Assembly (NCBI GenBank): GCA_951799425.1
Contig: OX637396.1
Location: 37,192,701 to 37,256,700 of the forward strand
Reading direction: 5' to 3'
DNA: 64,000 nt
DNA from: Ilex aquifolium
Taxonomy: Eukaryota > Streptophyta > Magnoliopsida > Aquifoliales > Aquifoliaceae
Position numbers and translations under genes: made by a program. This document shows, piece by piece, positions 1-12,739 of the stretch. Numbering within the stretch: the stretch's first letter is position 1; every line of letters begins with the position of its first letter. The notes below the pieces were generated by a model, which was given only the letters and a program-made list of their open reading frames with translations, ran no database searches and was not told the origin of the DNA.

Positions 1-392
1 GTTCAACTATATTTTAAATTAAAATCATGTGATGAGGACAAAATATGTAATGAAAATAAGTAACTAATCAATCTCTCAACCTTCGCGTCAACACAAGGTC
101 TGGACCGCATGCAAGTTTTTCCAAAAATCGAAGAACTTTTTTTTACACTAAAAATTCGGTAGGACTAAAATTAATTTTCACATTAAAGGAGTGAGCCTAG
201 CCTAATTTATTATATTAATAATCATATATTATTACTGTTACAATGAATATTTACTCGTTTGGGTGTCAACTGCTGGCCCAATGACTTGGCATTACAGTCA
301 CGTGCCTCCCATGAAGCTGGATTGAATTATATGCTACGACGTCGTTTCAATCTGTCCTCTCTTTTGGACAGGCCACAAGTTATTGGATTCAA

Positions 393-540
393 TTGGGCCC
401 AATATATTACGGGCTGTACAACAATGTAGACATTTCGTGACATGGGGCCCAATAAGCGCGGCCTCGAACCCTAATTATAAATCAAATTTAAATCTCAGGT
501 TTGTGTTCCGGGAAACCGCCTCAGCCAAACCCTAGGGTTT
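393..540 (+). promoter_or_regulatory. Proximal promoter of the KHZ-like gene: GGGCCC elements, TATA-like box, palindromic telo-box
   Basis: Two TGGGCC/GGGCCC (site II-like) motifs lie at 393-402 and 444-450, a TATA-like ATTATAAAT at 474-482, and a 14-bp perfect palindrome AAACCCTAGGGTTT (two opposed telo-boxes) at 527-540. Site II plus telo-box pairs are known from plant genes for translation and RNA metabolism, which suits the RNA-binding product downstream. The transcription start is not determined; a position shortly after 500 is inferred from the TATA-like box. Confidence 0.5.
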
Positions 541-597
541 TGCTGGCCTGTCTATTGCTTGCTCCTTTTGAAATTATAATTAAATTCGTCAATATAT

Positions 598-690
598 ATG
601 AACACACACACACACATATATATTCACTTTGATTTCATAGATTTTTTGGAGTTGGTGTGTGGAGTTGTGGGTTTGAATCTGGTGTGGTGA
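598..690 (+). promoter_or_regulatory. uORF (30 codons) whose stop overlaps the main start (TGATG)
   Basis: An ATG at 598 opens a 30-codon frame. It reads through a CA/TA microsatellite (Thr-His-rich start) and ends in TGA at 688-690. The A of that stop is also the A of the main ATG at 690. There is no internal stop. It is translated only if the transcript starts upstream of 598, as the TATA-like box at 474-482 suggests. Confidence 0.45.
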
Positions 691-3614
691 TGGAGTTTGG
701 GAAGAAGAGAGACAGACCACTTGGTGCCTTTGCCGTCAACGGAGGCTTCAAGAAACCAAAGGAAGGTTAGTCTCACCTCTATATACAACTATTTGACACT
801 GATGATATTGATTGATTTGAAGTTGTCCACTTACACACACACAGAGATCCCAGCGATTCGGGTCAGCTGTATGAATCTGGTTATGTGATATGCTTGTTTG
901 CATCTGATTTAAAAAGATAAAAAAAAAAAAAAATTCTTGTTTTCTGAAGAGTATAAACAGTGAATCAGTATATGGAATTCGTCTCATACTATTCCGAAAA
1001 GTCGTGTCTAGGTAGTTGGACAAGAGTTCTGGGATTGAATATTACCATTCAGATTGAAAGGATTTTGGCCAGGATATGCATTCCCTTCCCCTGGGTGAGT
1101 TACCCAATCATTGGATGTAATAAACAAGTAAAGCCTGAAAAATGCGATTAGACAACCTCAAGGGGTAGCTGAGGTGGTAACAGCTACGAATTGTAAACTC
1201 AGATTTTTTGAGTTCGAATCTTGTCAACTCTTTAAGAGATTTATCCCTCTTGAATACTCTAATTTCCCGATCCTCCAGCCTTTGACCGGACCGGGAAAGG
1301 GAATATTTGAGGTGCGCGTAAAAAAAAAAAATGGGATTAGACAAAGAAGTGACAGTAGTGTTTCTGACTATTCCAAAACTTAGAATGCTCTTTCTTGGCC
1401 AAGTTAGGGGGTGGAGTTTGAATTGTTGTGGTTTGGACATCTTTGTTTTGCTGGACGAGAGATTAGTATAGACATAGATGCGGCAAAATTTGATGATGTG
1501 ATTAGAAGAATATATTTTCTTGATTCTTCGCTGTACTATATACCAAAGGTAAGAAGTTATTTATATTTATATACCTTATTTGTTAATGAATTTATTATAT
1601 TTCTATGGATGGGTGATTTTTGATGTGGTTGTCATTAATAATTAATAACGTCGTGAATCCTGGATTGATAAGTAATCGAATGTTTAACTGAGAAAAAGGG
1701 ATTAATGTTTTTGCAACAGATACAACCGGTGTAGGAAGCAAATCAAAGCCATGCACGAAGTTTTTCAGGTTATAATCTTAACCCATCCGAGATAAATAAT
1801 TCTCAATTTAAGACCTTTATCATGGAAATCTAGCCTGTAAATATTTTTTGTTTTACTAGCAACCACAGTCATCTAAGTTTTCTAGTTGAAAACAGTTCAA
1901 TATAACGAATGATACTATAGGTCATTGAAAAGCCGTTGTCGGGTAATGTAACTCTCTTTTTCATTGTGGTTTTACATTTATGCCTTTATCTCGGAAAATC
2001 GTCATATCTATATCCTTGTGAATAATTGACACGCTGCATTGTTTGGGTTATTTTCTGAAATAAATTTAATTCCAGCAGGTTTCTCATTTTAATTAATAAT
2101 AAGAAATCATGAGGGGATCCATAGATATCAGGATTTTTGGCTTGGTGGTTCAATGTATTTGCACAATCAATTTCTCATAGCCCCCTGAGATCTGGTCTAA
2201 CCTGTTGATAAAAACTCATATCTATATGCCTGTTTATCAGTTAGCCTATCATAAGGTTAATTCCTAGTTGTCACTTTTTACAAATGGAGTTTAACTGAGG
2301 TTTCAAAATTTAGTCTTTCAATGTGTACAATACAGATATATTTGGATTTTATTTTGTAATTGAAAATTTTGTATTGCCATTGTTACAAATTAATTGATTA
2401 TCGAAAGCTGTATGACAGTGAATATCAGTTCCTTATAAAAGGTATTTCCAAGAAGAATGAGTAACTAAGCCAGTGGGCGTAATTCGTATTCTTTGTGTTT
2501 TCCAGTCCATTTTCAGTTGTGAGGGCACTATCTTTTCTTGGCCGTATGGTTTGTTTTCATCATGTACATACCGTATACTTAGCAGAATCTACTTTGTTCA
2601 ATAAATGGAAAGAAAAATGTTTCTGACCGACTTTAAAATGTTTTTAAATGCACAAATCTGATAACATAAAATAAAAATTTAAGAGTTTGGAAATTTCTTT
2701 CTGCTCCTGTATCATATTTGTACCTCCGGATCTGCTGTGTGTTATGTATGGATGCTGACTGATATTATTATCCTTAGAGCCCACTTCACTGACAATATAA
2801 TTCTTTTACTGATGTCTGTGTGATATTCAATGGTGTTTCTCATACCTTCTTTGCTGATGAGTGATGCAGCACTTCTGGATGCCAATTTGGTGAGGGATGT
2901 CACTTCCTGCATTATATTCCGGGTGGCTATAGTGCGGTTAGTCAGATGACAAACATGGGCGGTCCTGTTGGAAGAAATGCCATGGCTGCGACACCCTTTA
3001 CTGATGGTCCTGCACCCACTAAGACCAAACTCTGCAACAAGGTTAATACTCCAGAAGGATGTAAATTTGGAGACAAATGCCGCTTTGCACATAGCCAGAT
3101 GGAGCTTGGCAAACCATCTTTCCCAGGGTACGAAGATCCCCGAGCAATGGGATCAATGTTCAGCAGGTTTCCTGGGCGGGTTGAAGCATCCCCACCTAGC
3201 CTACCTGCTGCAGCTAACTTCGGTTCGTCAGCTACGGCCAAGATCAGCATAGATGCATCTTTGGCTGGAGCCATTATTGGAAAGGGTGGTGTGAACTCAA
3301 AGCAAATTTGTCGCATTACTGGTGTCAAGCTTTCTATAAAGGAACATGAAACTGATCCAAATCAAAGGAATATTGAGCTTGAAGGAACCTTTGATCAGAT
3401 CAAACATGCTAGTAGTATGGTGCGTGAGCTCATCGAGAACATTGGTGCTGCCACCGGTCCTTCAAAAATCCCTTCTGGATTGCCCCCTCGTGCTCCTCCA
3501 GCTAGCAATTATAAGACCAAGATGTGTGAACATTTTGCAAAGGGCACGTGCACTTTTGGGGAAAGGTGTCATTTTGCTCATGGAGTCGGAGAGCTGCGCC
3601 AGCAAGTGGCTTGA
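690..3614 (+). CDS. KH and triple CCCH zinc-finger RNA-binding protein (KHZ1/KHZ2-like)
   Basis: Three exons, 690-765, 1720-1768 and 2870-3614, join with phases 1 and 2 into a 289-aa protein. CCCH finger 1 is at residues 37-56 (C37, C46, C52, H56) and is split by intron 2. Finger 2 is at 97-116 (C97, C106, C112, H116). A KH domain spans about 165-231 with the IIGKGG loop at 177-182. Finger 3 is at 261-279 (C261, C269, C275, H279). Spacings are C-x7/8-C-x5-C-x3-H. This order matches the plant KHZ1/KHZ2 family (AT3G12130/AT5G06770, from memory), nuclear RNA-binding proteins reported to promote flowering and senescence. The middle finger distinguishes it from the two-finger Arabidopsis KHZ2 form as I recall it. 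Intron 1 carries a SINE (1156-1329). The 3' UTR probably runs to about 3950, and the gene converges with NTAN1. Family assignment is firm; exact orthology is not. Confidence 0.93.
1156..1329 (+). mobile_element. tRNA-derived SINE in intron 1, 15-bp TSD
   Basis: The element starts with a tRNA-like head, with an A-box-like GTAGCTGAGGTGGTA near 1166 and a B-box GAGTTCGAATC at 1210-1220, and ends in an A run. The flanks AATGCGATTAGACAA (1141-1155) and AATGGGATTAGACAA (1330-1344) are a target-site duplication with one mismatch. The TSD fixes both ends. It lies in sense orientation within intron 1 of the KHZ-like gene. Related copies occur at 29391-29596 and 62613-62812. Confidence 0.88.
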
Positions 3615-4621
3615 CCATTTTCTTCTCTCTCCCCCCTCCCCCCGCTCCTTTTGCAGAAAAATTGGTTGGTGATTGATGCAACTTTCTGGGAGAGAAGAAA
3701 TGTCAACACTGCTGTATTAGAGATCACCAGGCACTTAAATTATGTAGTTTTTGAGCTACATTTTCCTCAGCAGTAGTAATGTAACATTTTTAAAGCTTGT
3801 CAAGATGCAATTGTTTGGTTGTGCTTGAGCTGAACAGCCCAAGCATGGCTTGGTGATCCAGTCTGTAGTTTGCTTTCCTCTCCTAAGATTATCCAAATTC
3901 TGTCTTTCGTTTGAGAACATTCTTGTTTGTGTTACTAACAATCTATTTTTTTAGTACTTTTAAAATGCCTGTTATTTTTTGAATTTTTTCCAATATTTTA
4001 GTCACCAACATGAAGCAAGTTGTCAATGTATATAGATCATTTTGACATCAAAAACAACAATAATAGCGAATTTGAAATTGTAACCTCCCCATTGTTCTAT
4101 CTCCGATTCATAACTACAACATGCAGCTGATAATGGAGAGATATATAGAAAGTGTGTAGCGAGGAATCTTTCTAGCTTTCCAAAATGTACCATATTCGAA
4201 ATTCTAAAGGCTTTTACATCATCCTCGAAGCTTATACCTTGCCTTACACTTGGCCGTGGAAAACAATGGTTCTAAAAAACAGAATGCCAGTATCACTATT
4301 TCCCCTTCTATGAGAAACACTCAACTCATTAGACACACTGGAAACTGCAAATCTATCCAAGGTTACTACAACAGACAACAGATCCAAATATGATGATCCG
4401 ATAATATATGCATTTTTTCCTCAAAGAAAAATCAGATTATCGGTCGAGCTCTAATTCTAGTCAATCCAGCCATCCCTGAAAGCTATTATGGTCCAAACTA
4501 CCATATAGCATTACAAATGAGGAGAAGTATCTGACCTTTTAATACCAAGGAAACTTGGTTGCCCAATGAAATCGAATATCATAGATAGTGAATTTTTTAA
4601 ATTTGGAAATTCATGCCCTTG
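3615..4621. other. Convergent intergenic space: 3' UTRs of the KHZ-like gene and NTAN1
   Basis: The KHZ-like gene ends at 3614 (+) and NTAN1 ends at 4622 (-), so the interval holds both 3' UTRs. A pyrimidine run (3627-3650) follows the first stop. No open frame or recognisable repeat was seen. The polyadenylation sites were not resolved. Confidence 0.6.
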
Positions 4622-7600
4622 TTATTTTACCAGGCGCCTCCTCCAACTTCCACTTGCCCTCTCAAATACCCGGGGCTGCCTCAAAGGAAAGGCTTCTCTC
4701 CAGTCTGGGTGTTGAAACAAATAGTCCCACTTCCTGAAGAAAGGAACAAGTATAAATTAGGTCTTCAAGGCAGAGGGGTATTATGCTTAAAATTTTTGAA
4801 GCTGGAAATTATTTTGCTGTATTCAAACCCCAAGAGTAAAGTAAACAAAAATACTTGTATGCATCAAAAACCCCAAGTTTGGTGGGGTAAATGCATTAAA
4901 AAGGGACAAATTTTAGCCGATGGCACCGCTACAAAATACTACATTTAGAAGCCCATTTACTCCGCAATTTAGACAAAAATGGAATTGTGATGCTGGGATC
5001 TTGGGTAGAGACGATGATATTTTAGTAGGTAAATTAACGCCCTAAATGGTGAAAGAATCTTTGTATGGCCCGGAACATAGATTGTTACGAGCCATACTTG
5101 GCATTCTGGTATCTACTTCCAAAGAAACTTGTCTAAAACTACCTTATATTCATGCCATTTCCAAATAAGATTAGTTAGAAGCAATACATGTAATTTAGTC
5201 AGATTGGATAATAGGATAATCCAATAAAATAACTGGATTTACTGGAGTAAGAGGCATCCTCAGTGCAAGGCCCTGTACTGACCAACCAATATTAACAACT
5301 TATGGGACAATATGGGGTGTCTAGTCAACTAATACAACAAAAGATGTTGATTTATTTTGGTCTCCCACTATGTTAAGTGTTTACAGTACTCTGGGATCTC
5401 CCTCTCTCAATCACACTGGTCTTTCTCTCTCCAACCAACCTGGTCTTTCTCTCTCAACCAGTTGCTAGATCAAAATCTTACTTTACACTTGATCTCCTAA
5501 CCATCAACCTCAATCCTCGTTCTCTTCCATTACCCCCTCCATTCTCCACATTCTAAAAAATGTGTCACGAATTGTAGTGTGGAAAGTGGGGAAGTGGTGA
5601 GAGAAATAGAGAGACAACTATGGAAATTCAAATGGGACTTCTTAGTTGCGAGTGGTTAGTTGAGAGAGACACCAAACTACCGAATTTTGCTCTAGCTTAA
5701 TACATGGTAATAACTTGTATCACACGAATGCAACTTAAAGGTTCCAATATTATGCTTCGTATATCATCTCATTCATTGATGATTTATCAGTTATTGTAAT
5801 GTTATCAATCGTGGAATTTAGAATCCTACAATTCTCAGATCCTGATAACATCAGCAATAGATAATACTGTGAGATGCTAGCTAATGTCCTACAGCTCAGA
5901 CACTCCAGATTATGATCCTTGGTGTTGAAAATGAGAAACCATGAAATATATTACCGTAGGCGTAGAGCTATGGAAATTCCACATCAATGTACAGACCTTC
6001 TTTCATTATCCACAAAATCTGGGCTCTCAGCTGAAGGTGAAGTAGAACATGTAAGGAGAATTTCTGGATCAGAAAGGTTTTGCAGTGTCACAGCAATCTG
6101 TAATTGCTGTATGGTCCTATGATCAGTAGAAAAAAACAGTAAATCTAAGTAGTAGAGGGATGTAAATAGGAATAAACTAACAAAGAAAAAAAGAAAAATT
6201 TTCAGAAAAGAACACGAAAATGAGCAGCAATAAAACAGCCAATATGAGTAGAAGTGAGCATAATTGAATTTTTGTGTGATTTCTTTGGACTTGTTTCAGT
6301 GATAGTGCACATATCAGACCAATGACACTCAGACAAACAAAAAAAAAAGGGTGAGGCAACATTTTTACCATGTGCATGGAGCAATGGCAAATCGGTCAGT
6401 CTGAGTATCATATGTCTCTAGTAACATTCCAGTCCAATGGGGGTCCTCAAAGCATGCAGTCACCCGGATCCTCCTAACAATTTCATCTGGACATCTAGAA
6501 GTTCTGTCAAAGCTGGCTGGGAATACTGATCCAGTAGAGGTTTCCACCTGAGGAAAAAGTGCAAATAAAAAAGATCAGTACCTTAAGAGCTATAATAAGA
6601 GATTCAGCTAAATACATGAATGCAAAAAGTAGAGAGTCCTAATATCATGTCCCCACTCCCCTATACAATTAAAACCAGATTTCACTTGATGAAGTATAGA
6701 TTGCAAGTCTAATGGCAAAAAGCTTTTTCTGATACAGACGCAGGCGCAATGCACGATACTGGCCTTAACCTTTTTCATGTTGACAAAAGCTCCAGGCTCG
6801 CATCTACTCCTCAAAGTGGCTTATACCATTATTCTAAACATCAGTTAAATTTTTTCTTAATGGCCACATTCCAAATGTTGGTTCCATAACTTCCAAAGCA
6901 CAATGATGATACTTATGGGATTGCTAGAGACAGGTGTGGCAGTGTCACCAGAATCGCAGATGACACTACAAAAGGAATCGAGACTAAGACATCCTGAGCA
7001 CATGAGGCTTCTACTGTGCTTTTAATCAGAAGGGCATATAGGTCATTAAGGATATAAACTATGGCAGCAACTGGTGCTGTAGTTGCAACGATGTTGACAT
7101 AATTAATACATGTGGGGACCTCCCAATATCTTTCTACATAGAGCTCCCATCAGGGTTGAAATGCGGCTTCTCAAAGATAGCAGATTAAAATAAATATCCC
7201 CTCAAACCAGAGAAGACTAAGCCGGTTGCCATAATAAAAAAAAAAAAAATTAACCATAAATCCTACTATGACTTTTAAGGTGCAAAATTCGCCACTTCAA
7301 TCGCTGACAAATTCAGCCTCACCTTCACCAATGAATTTTTCATTTGCTCTCTTCAAGTCTAGTTGAATCTCCTAGCCCAAACCCTTTTTCATTAAATATC
7401 ATCTGATGAACCATTTTTTATATATTTCCTCGGATGAATGAGTGTTTGACCTAGACAACAAAAAATCAAGTTCAACAACTATATTTCAACCACACTTAAC
7501 ATATATCTCAACACTGCTTAGTTGTTTAATAAGGAATTCAAGCTCCTGACTCACGAGAAGGGCCTGCAAAAACCACAAAGAATTTTGTGTCTTGGGATCC

Positions 7601-10600
7601 AGTTTACTGGCAACTGATGATTTATCAAGACAGATCATAGGTCAAAAATATAGAAACAAATAATATAGTAGAAATTCTTTGAAAACTACTGGTAATTAAC
7701 AAATAGGATTACAAATTATCCAGCCGAACAATATATTAGTAACCTGGAGAAACACTTATCAGAGGGCTGGTCCTAGTGGATTTTTGCTCCACCAGAGACT
7801 TCACAACAAGAAGATACTAAGTTATAATCCTGAACACTGAAGTGCTCTAAAATATTGTAAATCCTTTTTGAACATTGATATCATCAATCCCACCAGTAAA
7901 ATTATCAAAATAACAACTTTGATCTGCAGAATCTTGAGAGTGAGACTGAGAGTAACTCTTTACAGTTTATTTAGACGCTAAGAAATAGGATGACTTTTGT
8001 TTTGGGTAATAGGTCAATGAAATCAGGTGTACAATGTTTTCTTTGGACAAATAGTTAATGGCACAAGACAGACAATTATTTGGTAATGCGAATTAGATAG
8101 AAGTCTAAAAGGTTTTCTATATATATCAGATGGATAAAAAAAAGTTGGTGGGACAAGATAAATATACATGCTTTGTTCTATTATTTCTTCTGAAATAAAT
8201 GTGAACAGTCACAAATGAACGTTGCCCAAACCAGTAAACAAGGAAAGAAATCCATAAAGTTAACGAGTACCAGGAACCCACTGAAGATGGGGAATGAATT
8301 CCTTTCAGGATCCCATCTGGTGTTGTGCCCCAGAACATGGAGAGTATGAATGTGAAACTTTTCCTGCCTCTTTCCTAGGGTTTCAATTATCTTGCTGCAC
8401 AAAGGAAAAGAATAGCCATCCTGTTTTGCATCACTCTCTGATTCAGAACCATATTCTGGATGCTGCATAAAAAGTCCGATAGATTCAACGTTAATATTTC
8501 TGCCTGTAAAGGGCCACTACATCTGTTCAAAATCAAAGATAAAGCAGAGGGTCTTGGACCGGACGTGAAGTGAGGCATCCTCAAATGCACCAATTATGTG
8601 CACCTGCACATTAATACCCTTGCAGAGGTTACAATCCATGCAACGCTACCCCTAGAGTCATAAAGAAAGCATCACTGAGGCAACCAACTTTAAAGATGTA
8701 AGAAGTTTACATCTAACAAAGAATCAGAATTGTGATCAACAAGTAACGATAACATCTGGGTGAGGCCGATATCCACAACCTCTGGTGAATCCAAGTGGGC
8801 AACTGAAGTCCTGCAATCAAGGACCCAGATTACCAAATCAGAAAGTCAAGATAAAATCTTGATTAACAAATTCAAAATTCTTCTCTAATGTATTCTCCTC
8901 TTACATTCCACTAGTGCGATTTCGAATGACAAGGCCCGTGCAGGTGGTTGCCTCATCAGTGCCAACTAACTTTTCATGAGGAAACAAAAGAAAAATAAAG
9001 ATGAGTGGTACGAGAAAGCAGAAAAAAAAAACACAATAGTAGTTGCAGAATAGAAATCTGAGAAATTACTGTACTAGGAAGAGAATATCAAGGATTCATT
9101 GTAGAAGAAAAATGCTGTAACGTTAATGAACTGGAAGAAAACACAAAGGCATGTTTGATTTGCTTGTAGCTTGCTATTGATGGCAATAAACCACCAAATG
9201 CAAAAGCAAAAGGTCAAAGGCGAGGGGCCGGGGGTAAGTAAGAAAGGACGAATTGAATGAGGATTTAATGAAGCTTTAAGAACGGGACAAAATAATTCTG
9301 AACCAATTTTACATAGAATCAATAGAAACATGAGCTGGATTGCATGTGGAGGGGAATTAAAATACAATACGTAGGGTGACTATTGCGACATGAGAAGGAT
9401 AACCACCACGGGTGCTTCAATTAGAAAGAGTGCTATTGAATCTTCCGGTTCAGGTACACAAGAGAATGAGGTGGCTAGCTATAAACTACAAGTATTTTAA
9501 AGATTCCAAAACATATCAAGTGAATAATGACAATAAAGAAACATTAACATGTTCCATCAAAGCAAGTTAATAAGATGGCCTATTAAATTTAAAGCAGTGT
9601 ATCAGAGCCATCCATGCAGGCACTTTGATTCCTGGACCATCGTGGTGTAGCAAATTGTCTTCAGAGTTCTGTACAGGACACCTTTACAGTGATCAGCACA
9701 CAAGAATGTTTGGATTCCTAGCTGCAAAACGCACAGATATGCCCAATGTTTTGAAGTGCAAACTATCAGAAGTTGTCTTGCCCCACAAGATGAGGCACAA
9801 CTCCAACTGCCTGACATGTCCAATGATGCCGTTACAATTGGATAAGCGTTTGTCTATCACAAAACTACCGGTTAGAGAATGGTCTTTACCAGCACATTTT
9901 TGGCTGTCTCGATGGGTTTGTAAATTATATACACATTATCATTTCATTTTTAGATTGGTTAGGATGCACACGTGCATTTACAATTGATGATGCTTCAGTC
10001 CAACTGATATAAATACAAAAAAAATCGGAAGACAGAAAATTGTACTAATGTAACAGTGGGAATTTATATAGCAACAATATGAAGTTGAGTTAACCGAAGT
10101 CTTTTGATACACGCTCTAAAATAAACTACCATGTCAGAGCATTTAATTTATACTTCCCTTCACAAGCAAAGATAGGAACATACATCCACAAGCGCAGGGT
10201 CCACTGTTGCATATTCTCTTTGGAAAATATAAACACAGTTACTTTGAGTCGATCTCTCTGAACCAGATTCTGCAAAAGCTGAGAACTTCCTCTCCGGGAT
10301 AGCTTTCAACAAATGCGAGGCAGATAACAAAATGGGGTGTTCCATCAAAGCTTTCAAGATGTCACTGCCCTGCTTGTAACCAGAAGTTTCAGATGTACTT
10401 ACTGATCAATAAAGAAAATACTATAGTTCTGACAGCAGGTAATCAGTCAAGATAAACATATGATTCATGATGGTATGACGGTGAGCAAAAAAGTTTTCTA
10501 CTTCTATTGTAATGCAAATAGCTACAGTTATATACTCACCCTGTGATCCTTATCAAACTTAACCCATGTCTTGTTTGACAGATACAGTATCTAATGAATT

Positions 10601-12028
10601 GATGATACATTGTATGATTACGCATCCTAAGAGGAGAACTGAAAGGTGGGGATGGTAAGCAGTGAACATGATCAAATGGAAACCTTATGTGGATATATTA
10701 AAGAAAAACCAACAGCCACAAACAGCCAGATTCCAGGACAGACATCATCCAAATTCAGCCAAACAGCTATTTTATAGTGTAGGAGTCTTAAGGCATGCTC
10801 CTTGTAGATGAGGAGTCATGAATTGGTGTTTAGAGAAGATCCCGCAAAACAAATGCCAGAGATGAGTGGAGAGTGTCAGGTTGCTTGAGGACTTCATACA
10901 ATCTAGTGACAAAACAGAGTTGGGCATAGTCAGGCTTTGGTAGACGTATTTTTATTTCCTAACTTTCACTCTTAATGTAATTACAGGAGAAATACCTAAT
11001 ATAGGATTTTCAGAGAGGGATAGCTGCATGCCATAAGGTGGTTTCCCAATATCATTCAACAAATCGTGTTTCATCCTCACATGTACCACTGCTATGTTGC
11101 CATTTGGTCAAGATCAAAATTTGTTGCGGTGCATAGTTTCAGTCAAAATGATGAAAAAAGTTTCAAATATTGTATTTTTGTTATGTACTTACAAGAAGCA
11201 ACAGATGGTCATTAAATATGGCCTTACGAGGAAAATTTAGTTTCTTTCTTTTTCGTCCTTTTCAACTCCTCTCCCTCCCTCTAATGAAATGCTTCTGTTC
11301 TGTGTAACCCTTGTTAGATAAGCTACTTTTTAGGAATTCAAGCTAGCTGCTGATTGTAAATAGTTGGGGGAAACAGTTTAAAGTCTAATGAGATTATATG
11401 ACTATTAAACTCTTTACAGAACATCATGTACTCCCATATTAGAAATGATCCAATGCTGATTACAAAAACCCTTTAAAGATGTTGATCCTTCATCACTCTA
11501 ACATGTTCTTAATCTTAAGAAAATCCTTAAGAGTTCATTCTCATGTTTGAATTTCGATAGTCAAATGAAATGAAAATCATTTCATTTTTCTATATTATCG
11601 AAATTTAGGGACACCAACAATCCTAATTTATGACTTCTTACAGATACATATATCTGAATAATGTAATACCCACATACACCATGATCTGAGCTCAATTACA
11701 GAAACTGAAAAAAAGAAAAAAAAAAAAGGATTCCTCCATCGAAAAGAAAACTTTCAAATAAATTAACAAGACCAAACAAATTAGGTATGTGTGAAAATAA
11801 TTCTATCAGGAGATTGAGTGTATAGACATGGGTACGAACTGATTAAATGGAAAATTAAACAGATTATATGATATCGAGAAGTTGAACCTCTTGATTGACG
11901 AGAGTACTAACGAAGAAAAGATAAAAAAAAAAAAAGTCGAGAATTATTATACAAGGCGAAGTGTGGAGTACCTGAGAAGAAGATGACCCATCTGTTGTAG
12001 AAAATGGAACTCCACCAACATATATCAT
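4622..12028 (-). CDS. NTAN1: Protein N-terminal asparagine amidohydrolase
   Basis: Nine exons (11972-12028, 10184-10369, 8905-8969, 8711-8810, 8565-8603, 8271-8462, 6369-6547, 5997-6116, 4622-4733) join with matching phases into 349 aa, the usual plant length. The enzyme deamidates N-terminal Asn to Asp, the tertiary step of the Arg/N-degron pathway. Seen: [10 protein letters not shown] start; ALMEHP and [12 protein letters not shown] near residues 25-80; the catalytic-site motif VGTDEATTC with the candidate nucleophile Cys91; [57 protein letters not shown]; and a C-terminal [18 protein letters not shown]. The weak point is intron 5 (8463-8564): its donor GTCCGG is poor, and read through it is in frame but contains TAG. 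Introns are large (up to 1.8 kb) and hold no clear gene. The start is the first ATG of the conserved MIYV motif; no upstream ATG is near. Confidence 0.92.
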
Positions 12029-12739
12029 GACGATTCGATACACTAAAGAGATTATGAGCAAACGATTGAACGAATATACGCAAGAGAGACAGAAACTAGT
12101 CTTCTGATAATCTGATGTGAGTTGCAGTACGTTGACTTACAACGCTTCAAGTCAAGTCCCCTTTTGACTCTGAATTATGGCCTTTATTTTAAATTAATTT
12201 TGTATTTTTAATTATTTTAATATATTTCCTAAATTATGTAAATTATTTTAATCAATCCATTCCTTGAACATTTACAGTTATACGAGACAAATTAACGCTT
12301 GATTTTTAAGAAAATTTATCTCATTAATGAATAATTTTAACAATATTTGTATTATTTATCAATTAATCTTAATCAATTAAAATAAATTATTAGTTTAAAT
12401 GACAAGTTAAGATAATTAAAAATTTATGAAATAATTTAAAATAAAAAACATAATTCAAGAGGCATTTATGCAATTTATCATTTCCTTTTTACCTTCGGTC
12501 TATTTCTCACTGTCATTAGTAAATGACATTTATAGACCGGGTAATGGAGTCAAACGTGTCCAATTTTACTCTATCGTTACTCGAGATAAACTTAGATTTT
12601 TACTCGAATTTTATTCTGTATGAGGTCGTGAATATTTAAGTTAAAATTATATGTTGCTTGTATTTTACTTATTTATAAAATGAGCTCAAAAATTTAATCA
12701 GGTTTAACTCATTTTATAATTTGAAAGAGCTTGAATGAA
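12029..12739. other. NTAN1 5' region and AT-rich spacer
   Basis: This is the NTAN1 promoter side (transcription leftwards). Beyond about 12180 it becomes very AT-rich with no open frame. The stretch 12590-12735 has TE-like words (ATGAGCTC, CTCATTTTATAA) that suggest an old degraded element, but no ends could be drawn. Confidence 0.4.

Noticed and set aside
1166-1220. Possible tRNA gene (A-box and B-box)
   Set aside because: No acceptor or anticodon stems; flanked by a TSD and A tail, so it is a SINE head.
9625-9987. Forward 120-codon frame in an NTAN1 intron
   Set aside because: Intronic, antisense to NTAN1, starts at a non-ATG codon and shows no conserved motif.
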